Shown piece by piece: positions 24,435 through 31,842 of a DNA stretch of 64,000 nucleotides. The notes beneath the pieces were generated by a model. That model saw only the letters and a list, made by a program, of their open reading frames with translations, did not search any database and was not told the origin of the DNA. The stretch lies in the NCBI GenBank assembly GCA_900551915.1, contig URXT01000003.1, positions 1-64,000 on the forward strand, read 5' to 3'. This DNA comes from an uncultured bacterium. GTDB lineage: Bacteria > Cyanobacteriota > Vampirovibrionia > Gastranaerophilales > Gastranaerophilaceae. Within the stretch, counting starts at the first letter, position 1. The number at the start of each line of letters is the position of its first letter. The translations under genes were made by a program, and so were the position numbers.

Positions 24435-25655
24435 ATGCTTTTATCTGAGTTTGATTATGAATTACCGGAAGAACTGATAGCACAGCTTCCTGCGGACAAA
24501 CGCGAAAACTCAAGAATGCTGGTGCTTGAGCGCGAAAGCCGCACAATCTCTCACAAACATTTTTACGATATTGTTGATTTGATAGAGAACGACACGCTTC
24601 TGGTTTTAAACGATACAAAAGTCATGCCGGCAAGATTAATCGGACACAAGGATACAGGCGCTAAAATTGAGGTGTTTTTGTTGAAAAATATTACCCCTCG
24701 CCCCTTGCGGAACAAAGGGAACAGACGAGGAAAGAGTCTTGTGACCCTGTTTCCCGAAGCGGAGCGAAGTGGTGAGAGGGAAGAAGTTCAACTTGAGCCG
24801 GACAATAAAAATAAGGCGAAAGTTAGAACTTCGGGTGAGGGGTTTGTGTCAGAACAGACAGCTAACACAGACGAGCCTTTCTGGGAAGTCCTAATCAAGC
24901 CCTCAAAACGTGTAAAACCGGAAACAATAATCACAATCAGTGATGAACTTTCCGTCCGCGCAATTGAAAGAACAGAAGAAGACGGCGGCTGGATTGTTGA
25001 GCTGATTTATGAGGGAAACCTGCTTGAAGTTTTGCACCGCAACGGAAACATTCCGCTTCCGCCATACATTGAAAGAAAACTTGCGGATGAAGACATAAAA
25101 AAACTTGACTTTGAACGCTATCAAACAGTTTATGCAAAAGATGAAGGCTCGGTTGCAGCGCCGACTGCCGGCTTGCATTTTACACAGGAGATTTTGCAGA
25201 AATTGAAAGACAAAGGCGTCGAGATTGCTTATGTCACGCTGAATGTCGGGCTTGGAACTTTTCGTCCTGTAAAATGCGAAAATATTTTAGAACATAAAAT
25301 GCACTCCGAAACCTTTGAAATATCAGAAGAAACAGCTCGCAAAATTAACGAGGCAAAAGCGCAAGGTAAAAAGATTACAGCAGTTGGCACAACGACCGTA
25401 AGAACTCTGGAAACCGCATATCAGCAGTTTGGAGAGATTAAAGCCTGCCATTCCGCATCAGAGCTTTTTATTTATCCGCCATATGAATTCAAAGTTATTG
25501 ACAATCTGATTACGAACTTTCACCTGCCAAAATCAACGCTTTTGATGCTGGTAAGCGCTTTGGCCGGAAAAGATTTTATTTTTGAGGCATACAAGCAAGC
25601 TGTTGAAAATAAATACAGATTTTTCTCTTACGGCGACTGCATGTTTATTAAATAA
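24435..25655 (+). CDS. queA: S-adenosylmethionine:tRNA ribosyltransferase-isomerase QueA
   Basis: QueA makes epoxyqueuosine on tRNA from preQ1 and SAM. Hallmarks are DYELPEELIAQLPADKRENSRMLVL-like start, LVLNDTKVMPARL, AAPTAGLHFT, VTLNVGLGTFRPV and the TVRTLETAY end. The protein has 406 residues, about 55 more than usual. The extra piece lies at about residues 87-137, exactly where a GC-richer palindromic DNA element (24693-24843) sits, splitting EVFLLKNI from FWEVLIKPSKR. The frame is kept, so the enzyme may still work, with an extra surface loop. It is co-transcribed with yidC. Confidence 0.94.
   Translation: MLLSEFDYELPEELIAQLPADKRENSRMLVLERESRTISHKHFYDIVDLIENDTLLVLNDTKVMPARLIGHKDTGAKIEVFLLKNITPRPLRNKGNRRGKSLVTLFPEAERSGEREEVQLEPDNKNKAKVRTSGEGFVSEQTANTDEPFWEVLIKPSKRVKPETIITISDELSVRAIERTEEDGGWIVELIYEGNLLEVLHRNGNIPLPPYIERKLADEDIKKLDFERYQTVYAKDEGSVAAPTAGLHFTQEILQKLKDKGVEIAYVTLNVGLGTFRPVKCENILEHKMHSETFEISEETARKINEAKAQGKKITAVGTTTVRTLETAYQQFGEIKACHSASELFIYPPYEFKVIDNLITNFHLPKSTLLMLVSALAGKDFIFEAYKQAVENKYRFFSYGDCMFIK
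24693..24843 (+). repeat. palindromic element inserted in frame within queA
   Basis: The ends ACCCCTCGCCC (24693-24703) and GGGTGAGGGGT (24833-24843) are inverted repeats allowing a G-T pair. CCTCG...CGAGG and other stems lie inside. Base composition is richer in G and C than the flanks, and the encoded peptide (RPLRNKGNRRGKS..., EAERSGERE) has no counterpart in the QueA family as I know it. Confidence 0.6.
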
Positions 25656-26271
25656 ACTTTTCAAGACGTTGTTTATCAGTAGTCCACTGTCTGAAAGGAT
25701 AATTTCTATTCATCATAACAAAATCCTCAAGTTCGTCTCTGTATTTTATCCTTAATTTCGAAACAGCTTTTGGAAAAACACAGATTTCACCGCTTGACAG
25801 TTCCAAACCATCAACAAGAGGATTCTCCAATTCAAAATAATGCTGCTCACGCGCAATCGCTTTAGCTTCAACCTCTGAAACTTGTTTTAAATTTAATTTT
25901 TTCAATCCCGAAACCGTATAAACATGCGGAGCTGGATTTTCAAGTTTTTTAGTAGAACCTAAATGCATAGGGGCATCTATGCTTCGAATATTTGCATAGT
26001 ATGGCGCAAATTTTCTCAGACGATGAAGATAAAGCCCCCTTCCACGCTTAGAAAAACCTTCCCCCTGCCCGATTTTTGAGCAGTCAAAAGCATTGAATTT
26101 GAATGGCGAGCCATGGTAGGCAATATCATCAGATTTCAGAAGAGTAGAATTATAAAACAACGTTTCTGTTTTTAAGTTTTTCAGTTTTGGCACGCGGGTT
26201 AGTAAAATTGAAGATTTTCCAGCTGTGCGGACGTAATTCAGCGTCAATGCTGCCAATTTTGTTATGACCAT
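25648..26271 (-). CDS. protein with ADP-ribosyltransferase-like (ART-PolyVal type) motif
   Basis: The 207-residue protein contains AYHGSPFKFNAFDCSKIGQG, EGFSKRGRGLYLHR and KFAPYYAN. This matches the HGSP..FxxFD.SKIGxGEG....G.GLY pattern I know from ADP-ribosyltransferase-like domains of phage polyvalent proteins and some toxins. The His, Tyr and later Glu positions of the active site are plausible (HGS, GLY), but the catalytic Glu cannot be fixed by eye. There is no signal peptide. The gene converges on queA with an 8-base overlap. It stands alone, with no phage genes and no clear antitoxin nearby. Activity is inferred. Confidence 0.5.
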   Translation of the reverse strand: MVITKLAALTLNYVRTAGKSSILLTRVPKLKNLKTETLFYNSTLLKSDDIAYHGSPFKFNAFDCSKIGQGEGFSKRGRGLYLHRLRKFAPYYANIRSIDAPMHLGSTKKLENPAPHVYTVSGLKKLNLKQVSEVEAKAIAREQHYFELENPLVDGLELSSGEICVFPKAVSKLRIKYRDELEDFVMMNRNYPFRQWTTDKQRLEKFI

Positions 26272-26523
26272 ATTATTTTCCCAATAATTTTCCCTAATTT
26301 AATAAAAACATTTAGAATAAAGAAATTGCCTGATATTAAAATTTAGTTTAATTACGGAACGAACTTTTGACGTTTCACTTTTCACCCGCATTGAAATTTG
26401 ACATTTCTTTTAAAATCATTAATTCAAATAGAGGATAACAAAGGTAGTTTTAAACTGTAAAATAGTTACGTAGTTGGAATTCAGCCATGCAAAATTTCAA
26501 CAAAAAGACAAGGGGCGGAAATT

Positions 26524-27264
26524 ATGTTCTCGGAAATGATACAGGGATTATTAAATTCAGGCGGCAAAACACAGGCTATGCAAAGATATGCTCAGCTTAA
26601 TAATCGTGTTGCAAATTTCAGAAACGAAATTCAGCAGCCGCAAAACCCGATTGATACTATTTATCCGGCAAACAGACCTAATGTCCAATCCTTTGAAAAT
26701 GTTTTAAAAACTTCTGCCAAAAGCGAATTCGGCTCATTACTGCTAAACCCGCAGTCAATGAGAGTTAATGCAAACATAATTAAAACCCCAAACCCGACAA
26801 ACACGTTAAACAATGCATTAAAAGAACTTCAGGAAATAAAAATTTCTGAAAGCGGAGAAGTTACTCCTCTACAGCAGACTTCAGGCAATCACCAGCTTTT
26901 AAATATGATATCACAGATTTCACAAAAACATGGCGTTGATGAGAATCTTATTAAAGCAGTAATCAAGCAGGAATCCGGCTTTAATACACGCGCAAAGTCG
27001 AAAGCCGGCGCAATGGGTTTAATGCAGCTTATGCCTGCAACAGCTGCAAGCCTTGGCGTCAAAGACCCGTTTAATCCTGTACAAAACGTTGAAGGCGGCG
27101 TAAAATATTTAAAATCAATGCTTAACAAATATAACGGCAACGTAATTCTGGCGCTTGCCGCATACAATGCCGGCCCCGGCGCAGTTGACAAATATGACGG
27201 AGTTCCGCCTTATGCTGAAACACAAAATTATGTAAAAAATATCCTTTCAAATTATATTCAATAA
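26524..27264 (+). CDS. lytic transglycosylase (SLT domain)
   Basis: The 246-residue protein has a C-terminal SLT (GH23) domain at about residues 125-240: [17 protein letters not shown] with the catalytic Glu, [16 protein letters not shown], and [15 protein letters not shown]. It cleaves peptidoglycan glycan strands to form anhydromuramic ends. The first 120 residues are polar and disordered, and no signal peptide is visible, so export may use another route. The ATG follows an AAGGGGCGG site. It is a single gene. Confidence 0.9.
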   Translation: MFSEMIQGLLNSGGKTQAMQRYAQLNNRVANFRNEIQQPQNPIDTIYPANRPNVQSFENVLKTSAKSEFGSLLLNPQSMRVNANIIKTPNPTNTLNNALKELQEIKISESGEVTPLQQTSGNHQLLNMISQISQKHGVDENLIKAVIKQESGFNTRAKSKAGAMGLMQLMPATAASLGVKDPFNPVQNVEGGVKYLKSMLNKYNGNVILALAAYNAGPGAVDKYDGVPPYAETQNYVKNILSNYIQ

Positions 27265-27318
27265 ACCCGCAAAAAATTTTATTTACAGTTTTTACTTTCT
27301 GTACAACAGGAGTTTAAT

Positions 27319-27576
27319 ATGAAAACAGGTTATAAAATTTGTATAGCAAGGTTTAATTTTCAAGCAAACACGCACTCAAAAGATTTGCATGAGCCGGGAA
27401 AAGTAGAATATTCTCATAATTATTTTTTAGAAATTGAAAAAGAAGCTGCAAAAGCACATATTCAAGACGTTATTGAAAAAAGCGAGGCTGATGAAGTACT
27501 TAAATACAAGCAAAAAGGCTTATTTTCACAGCTTGGAGATTTCATAAAATCACACATGCACAAGATAAAAAAATAA
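27319..27576 (+). CDS. small hypothetical protein (85 residues)
   Basis: It starts at ATG 27319 behind a strong ACAGGAGTTTAAT site. The protein is polar and lysine-rich, with no signal peptide or membrane segment; the middle (FLEIEKEAAKAHIQDVIEKSEAD) is helical. The family is not recognised. It lies between the transglycosylase and the MCE gene in the same direction, but a separate promoter follows it. Confidence 0.6.
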   Translation: MKTGYKICIARFNFQANTHSKDLHEPGKVEYSHNYFLEIEKEAAKAHIQDVIEKSEADEVLKYKQKGLFSQLGDFIKSHMHKIKK

Positions 27577-27590
27577 CCCTTGTAAAATCT

Positions 27591-27618
27591 TTGCATTAAA
27601 TATTTTTTCTGATACAAT
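27591..27618 (+). promoter_or_regulatory. promoter of the MCE gene
   Basis: TTGCAT (27591-27596), a 16-base spacer and TACAAT (27613-27618), 38 bases before the start codon. Confidence 0.5.
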
Positions 27619-27655
27619 AAACTTATCCATTGCGTATACAAAGGAAAGGTTATTA

Positions 27656-29017
27656 ATGAAATTTTCATCATCTTTTAAAGTGGGACTTTTAACTCTTTTA
27701 TCATTAATACTTTTGGTTGGAGTTGTATTGAAAGTTAAAGGAAGAGCTTTAACTTCAGCAAAAAGAATTGAAATAAACTTTAAAGATGTAAACGGCATGC
27801 GCACCGGCTCAGGTGTTCAGATGATGGGTTTGAAGGTAGGTCAGGTCGAACAGATTACGCCTGTAATTGACAGCGAAAACAGCTATGTGAAAGTGAAATT
27901 CGTGATAACCGAGCCTAACATTGAAATCCCGAAAGCTTCTGTTTTTTCAATCCAGCAATCAGGTCTTATCGGCGAATTATTTCTGGAAATTACACCTCCA
28001 AAAACAAGAACCATCTATATTCCAATGGAAAACAGAAACGTTTTGTATAAAGACGACGCTGTTCAAATGAAGCTTGATGAAGAATTTTATGATGTCGGAA
28101 AAATTAAAAATATAGAAGTTGTTTCAAGCGAAGTTGTGCCTTTTAACGTGCGGGAATCTATTAAAACAAAAAATGCATATAAAGTTGATTACATCGTGAA
28201 CTTACCGGGTCTGATACTTCCGGAATTTTTAAAAGGAAAAGCGGTTTCTGATGGAGGAAAGAAAAAACTCTTAATCTCAACGTTAGATAATGTTACACTT
28301 CCTTATCCGACTCAAACATCGCCTTATACAATAGTTGAACCTATGCGAATTTCGGATTTTATGGAATGGCAGTATCGTGCAGCTGAATCTTTAACAGAAA
28401 CCAACAAAAAAGTTAACGAAATTCTGTCTGACGAAGTTATTGCAGAACTTAAAAGTTCAATAAAAAATATCAACTCTTTAACAAACCAAACAGCAGCAAC
28501 AATGAGCAAAGTTGATGCACTCGTCGAATCCTCTCAGGAGGATATAAAAACTCTTATGGCGTTGTTAGACAGAACCTCAAATGACTTTAACCTAATGTCA
28601 AACAATATTAACCAGATAATCGGCGATCCGGAATTCAAAACCACAATGATGTCAACAGCAAATTCCATGGATAAACTTGCTCAAAACATAAACAAAATTA
28701 TCGGAAACGAAGAAGAAGCCGAAAAAATGGCTGCCGACATTCGTGAAATAGCCCACAACGCAAATGAAATCAGCGGTTACATAAACGGAATGACAAAAGA
28801 TGACCAGCTTAAAAAGGATTTGACAAATACGGTTGCAAATGCCAACAAGGCAATGATTAACCTCAATACCGCACTTGCTTCCGTAAACAAAATGACTCCG
28901 GAAAAGAAAACCGAACTTCAGGCAATAATTGACGACACAAAAGTTACAACATGTAATTTAAGAAAATTCTCGGAAAAACTTAACAAAAGATTTTTACTCT
29001 GGAGATTGATGTTCTAA
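27656..29017 (+). CDS. MCE/MlaD family lipid-transport protein
   Basis: The 453-residue protein has one N-terminal membrane anchor (FKVGLLTLLSLILLVGVVL) and a single MCE domain at about residues 35-115 (INFKDVNGMRTGSGVQMMGLKVGQVEQI). A long helical region with repeated amphipathic stretches follows (about 240-440). MCE proteins form hexameric rings that shuttle phospholipids between inner and outer membranes with an ABC permease and ATPase (MlaE, MlaF), which are not in this window. It is probably periplasmic and anchored in the inner membrane. The AAAGG ribosome site is good. Confidence 0.9.
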   Translation: MKFSSSFKVGLLTLLSLILLVGVVLKVKGRALTSAKRIEINFKDVNGMRTGSGVQMMGLKVGQVEQITPVIDSENSYVKVKFVITEPNIEIPKASVFSIQQSGLIGELFLEITPPKTRTIYIPMENRNVLYKDDAVQMKLDEEFYDVGKIKNIEVVSSEVVPFNVRESIKTKNAYKVDYIVNLPGLILPEFLKGKAVSDGGKKKLLISTLDNVTLPYPTQTSPYTIVEPMRISDFMEWQYRAAESLTETNKKVNEILSDEVIAELKSSIKNINSLTNQTAATMSKVDALVESSQEDIKTLMALLDRTSNDFNLMSNNINQIIGDPEFKTTMMSTANSMDKLAQNINKIIGNEEEAEKMAADIREIAHNANEISGYINGMTKDDQLKKDLTNTVANANKAMINLNTALASVNKMTPEKKTELQAIIDDTKVTTCNLRKFSEKLNKRFLLWRLMF

Positions 29018-29035
29018 GAATTAAGATAAACAAAA

Positions 29036-29069
29036 AGTCATTGCGAACGAGTGTGAAGCAATTCAGCGC
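29036..29069 (+). repeat. solo half-copy of the GTCATTGCGA-type repeat
   Basis: GTCATTGCGAACGAGTGTGA and the following AGCAATTCAGCG resemble the left end of the element at 43728-43901 with several mismatches. It lies between the MCE gene and lpxK. Confidence 0.5.
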
Positions 29070-29077
29070 ATAAAAAT

Positions 29078-30088
29078 ATGAATTTTAAAACCGAAATAAC
29101 AAAAATACATTACGATAAAAATGCAAAAGGCGCACTATTCAGATTTCTGGAATTTTGTTCAATATTTTACGGAATTGGAAGCGCGTTAAAAAATGCACTT
29201 TATGATAAAGGAATTTTGAAGCCGGAGAAAGTTGACGCTTATGTGATTTCCGTCGGAAATGTTACAACAGGCGGAGTGGGCAAAACTCCCGTAGTTTCGG
29301 AAATCGCAAAATATTATATTTCGAAAGGCGAAAAAACAGCGATTATTTCACGCGGGTACGGCGGTGCGCTTTCGAATAAACAAATCAACGTAATTTCAGA
29401 CGGCAAAGAAATTTTTCATAATGCACGGCTTGCGGGAGATGAACCGTTCTGGCTTGCGCAAAATACAACAGGTGCAGTCGTTATAACCTCCAAAAACAGG
29501 GTTGAAGCTGCAAAATATGCAGTCGAAAAATATGGCGTGACCAAAATAATTCTTGATGACGGGTTTCAACACCGAAAACTTCACCGAGACCTTGATATTA
29601 TATTGTCGGACAGCGAAAAAATGTATGGAAACGAACATCTTTTGCCGGCAGGGCCGCTTCGGGAAGGCAAAGAAGCTTTCAACCGTGTTGACCGTATGGT
29701 AATTGTAAGCAAAAACACCGACCACACTCGTGCTGAAAAATTAGCAAAAATTACGGCAAAAAAAATGTGCATAAAAACAACAATATGCTATACAGAACCA
29801 AACTATGTTTACAACATCAAAAACGGCGAAATTTTGCCGGATGGAAGCACAATAACAGCAATGTGTGCAATCGGCCAGCCCGAACAATTTTATAAATTTT
29901 TGAACAACTACAAGATTGAAAAAACTTTAACTTTTGATGACCATCACAGCTATGTTCCGGAGGATTTGCCGGAAGGAACAATTGTCACAACCGAAAAAGA
30001 TGCGGTTAAACTTTCAAATATCAACCGCGAAGATATTTACGCTCTTAAATTAAAAACTAAAATTGATTTAGATAAGCTGTTAAGTTAA
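29078..30088 (+). CDS. lpxK: tetraacyldisaccharide 4'-kinase LpxK
   Basis: The 336-residue protein has the P-loop VISVGNVTTGGVGKTPVV, then SRGYGG, AGDEPFWLAQ, the VILDDGFQHRKLHRDLDI stretch and LLPAGPLRE, all typical of LpxK. It phosphorylates the 4'-position of the lipid A disaccharide at the inner membrane, so the organism makes lipid A. No strong ribosome site precedes the ATG. Its stop is 3 bases from the convergent prepilin-like gene. Confidence 0.95.
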   Translation: MNFKTEITKIHYDKNAKGALFRFLEFCSIFYGIGSALKNALYDKGILKPEKVDAYVISVGNVTTGGVGKTPVVSEIAKYYISKGEKTAIISRGYGGALSNKQINVISDGKEIFHNARLAGDEPFWLAQNTTGAVVITSKNRVEAAKYAVEKYGVTKIILDDGFQHRKLHRDLDIILSDSEKMYGNEHLLPAGPLREGKEAFNRVDRMVIVSKNTDHTRAEKLAKITAKKMCIKTTICYTEPNYVYNIKNGEILPDGSTITAMCAIGQPEQFYKFLNNYKIEKTLTFDDHHSYVPEDLPEGTIVTTEKDAVKLSNINREDIYALKLKTKIDLDKLLS

Positions 30089-30091
30089 AAT

Positions 30092-30976
30092 TTACCAATA
30101 ATAATCCCAGGTTGATGTATTTTCAATATCTTGATTTCTTAAAATCGTACGCGGGAAACGCCCGCCTTTTTCAATGATTGAACAGAATTCATCAGTTAAA
30201 AGAATTCTTGGACTTGGATTTTTGTAATCATTATGGTTTGACAAAATCATTGCGAATACATCATAGCCCCATTTGTTTGGTTTTTGTTCACCATTAACGT
30301 CTATAAGCACAAAAGCAGGAACATTTTTTAGATAAAACATAAATATTGTTCCGTCATTTGCTCCATAAACATTAGCATTCGAAACAGCACTGTCATAATC
30401 GCAATTCCAATTAATACTTTTTCCATCTTGAGCTCTCACTATATCTCGTTTAGCATATTTAGCTTTTATATCATCATTGTATGGTTTTAGTTTTAATAAA
30501 GATACAAGAAAATTCAATAATAAATCACAATCCTGAGTTTTAGCAGAATAAGAGATTGAGCCTTCTGGAAAATAAGTATAGCATGACTGAATACCTTCAT
30601 CGTTTACAGCAAGATTAATTGCGTTTTGAAGCAGAGAATACTGCTTTTTTAGACCCACTTCAAAAACTTTGAATTGATATTTGCCGATTAAACTTGGCAA
30701 AGTCATGGCGACGATAATGCCGATTATGCCGAGAGTGATGAGGACTTCTGCCATGGTGAAGGCGGGCTTTTTGAGAGGTGAAAAGTGAAATGTGAGAAGT
30801 GAAAAGGTCGTTTCGTTAATTTGTGAACGGTGAACAGTGAGTGGTGAACTGTTCATTTCATCTTTACTCTGTGTCTTCGCGACGAAGTTCTTGGGTGATT
30901 TGTTTTCGAAACGATAGCGAGTGAGCGAGCGTTTTTGAGAAAATAAATTTCCCAAAAACGACACTAATAATCCCAA
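30092..30976 (-). CDS. prepilin-like protein, locus 2 (leader out of frame as sequenced)
   Basis: As sequenced the frame is open only from TTG 30976 (294 residues), which has no ribosome site. The intended start is probably ATG 31056, which would join this frame if the G tract at 31025-31033 had 10 rather than 9 bases. The prepilin signature is KKPA-FTMAEVLITLGIIGI, about 75 residues into the open frame, far from the N-terminus. The C-terminal part has LIDVNGEQKPNKWGYDVFAM, the family motif. The leader between tract and signature is 75-80% identical at DNA level to that of locus 4. It is probably a secreted pseudopilin or surface fibre subunit. Confidence 0.75.
   Translation of the reverse strand: MGLLVSFLGNLFSQKRSLTRYRFENKSPKNFVAKTQSKDEMNSSPLTVHRSQINETTFSLLTFHFSPLKKPAFTMAEVLITLGIIGIIVAMTLPSLIGKYQFKVFEVGLKKQYSLLQNAINLAVNDEGIQSCYTYFPEGSISYSAKTQDCDLLLNFLVSLLKLKPYNDDIKAKYAKRDIVRAQDGKSINWNCDYDSAVSNANVYGANDGTIFMFYLKNVPAFVLIDVNGEQKPNKWGYDVFAMILSNHNDYKNPSPRILLTDEFCSIIEKGGRFPRTILRNQDIENTSTWDYYW
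30891..30955. repeat. imperfect inverted repeat in prepilin leader, locus 2
   Basis: TTGGGTGATTTGTTTTC (30891-30907) pairs with GAAAATAAATTTCCCAA (30939-30955) with two mismatches. It is the counterpart of the perfect repeat in locus 4. Confidence 0.6.
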
Positions 30977-30999
30977 CCTCGTAAACTTAGAGAAAACTC

Positions 31000-31056
31000 T
31001 TACAGGAGCGCTATTTTGCGGTTGCCCCCCCCCAAGATAAATCCAGTTATATTCAT
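31000..31056 (-). CDS. short leader ORF with a 9-G tract, locus 2
   Basis: AAGGAGC precedes ATG 31056. The ORF reads 18 codons through nine G and stops at 31000. One extra G would fuse it without a stop to the prepilin-like ORF, giving GGGQPQNSAPVRVF, which matches GGGASCNPAPVRVF from the corresponding frame of locus 4. Confidence 0.6.
   Translation of the reverse strand: MNITGFILGGGNRKIALL
31025..31033 (-). repeat. poly-G tract (9), candidate slippage site
   Basis: Nine G on the coding (minus) strand. Ten would put the leader in frame. Confidence 0.9.
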
Positions 31057-31132
31057 ACTTTCAGCTCCTTCTACTTCTTGCATAATTTGTATAATTTTAA
31101 TATAAAACATTCTTCATATTTTTGCAAGCATA

Positions 31133-31161
31133 TTGAATAAATGATTTTTTATGAATAAAAT
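31133..31161 (+). promoter_or_regulatory. promoter of nth, apparently leaderless
   Basis: TTGAAT (31133-31138), a 17-base spacer and TAAAAT (31156-31161). The nth ATG begins 7 bases later, where transcription should start, and no ribosome site is present. Confidence 0.45.
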
Positions 31162-31167
31162 TATTTT

Positions 31168-31791
31168 ATGATAGATGAAATCGTTCAAAAACTAAAAGAT
31201 GCAAAACAGCCGCGTAGAGAATTTGTTCAGCTTATGGAGGAATTTAAAAATCCATATCTTGTATTGATAGCCTGCATTTTAAGTTTAAGAACCAATGACC
31301 TGACGACTTATCCCGCAACTCTAAGAATGCTTGAAATCGGGAAAGAACCAAAAGATTTTGCATACTGCGACCCTGAGAGGCTGACCAAGGCTATTTATCC
31401 GGTAGGTTTTTATAAAAACAAGGCAAAACAAATCATTGAGCTTTCCAGAATAATAGTCGAAGAACTTGATAATAAAGTTCCTGATACAATAGAAGATTTG
31501 ATAAAATTTAACGGAGTTGGACGCAAAACAGCAAATCTTGTACTTGCAAAAGGATTTGGAATTCCTGCAATCTGTGTTGACGTTCATGTTCACAGAATTT
31601 GCAACCGCCTCGGGTATGTAAAAACCAAAAATCCCGAAGAAACAGAGTTCGCATTAAGAGAAAAACTTCCTATAAAACACTGGCTTGATATAAACACCCT
31701 TTTAGTAACGCATGGCCAAAATGTTTGCAAACCAATCAAACCGCAATGCGAAATTTGCCCGATTAAGGATTATTGCGCTAAAAATATTTAA
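31168..31791 (+). CDS. nth: endonuclease III (DNA glycosylase/AP lyase)
   Basis: The 207-residue protein has the helix-hairpin-helix FNGVGRKTANLVLAKGFG with the catalytic Lys, the catalytic Asp in VDVHVHRICNRLG and the C-terminal iron-sulfur loop CKPIKPQCEICPIKDYC. It removes oxidised pyrimidines and nicks abasic sites. It has the usual length. The promoter abuts the ATG, suggesting a leaderless message. It is a single gene. Confidence 0.96.
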   Translation: MIDEIVQKLKDAKQPRREFVQLMEEFKNPYLVLIACILSLRTNDLTTYPATLRMLEIGKEPKDFAYCDPERLTKAIYPVGFYKNKAKQIIELSRIIVEELDNKVPDTIEDLIKFNGVGRKTANLVLAKGFGIPAICVDVHVHRICNRLGYVKTKNPEETEFALREKLPIKHWLDINTLLVTHGQNVCKPIKPQCEICPIKDYCAKNI

Positions 31792-31842
31792 ATTTTGACA
31801 TATTTTTAACATTTTGCTAAAATTAACAAAACTGGAGGGGAT

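Noticed and set aside
25648..26271. Toxin-antitoxin pair with a neighbour
   Set aside because: No small convergent or overlapping partner gene with antitoxin features is visible; both neighbours are housekeeping genes.
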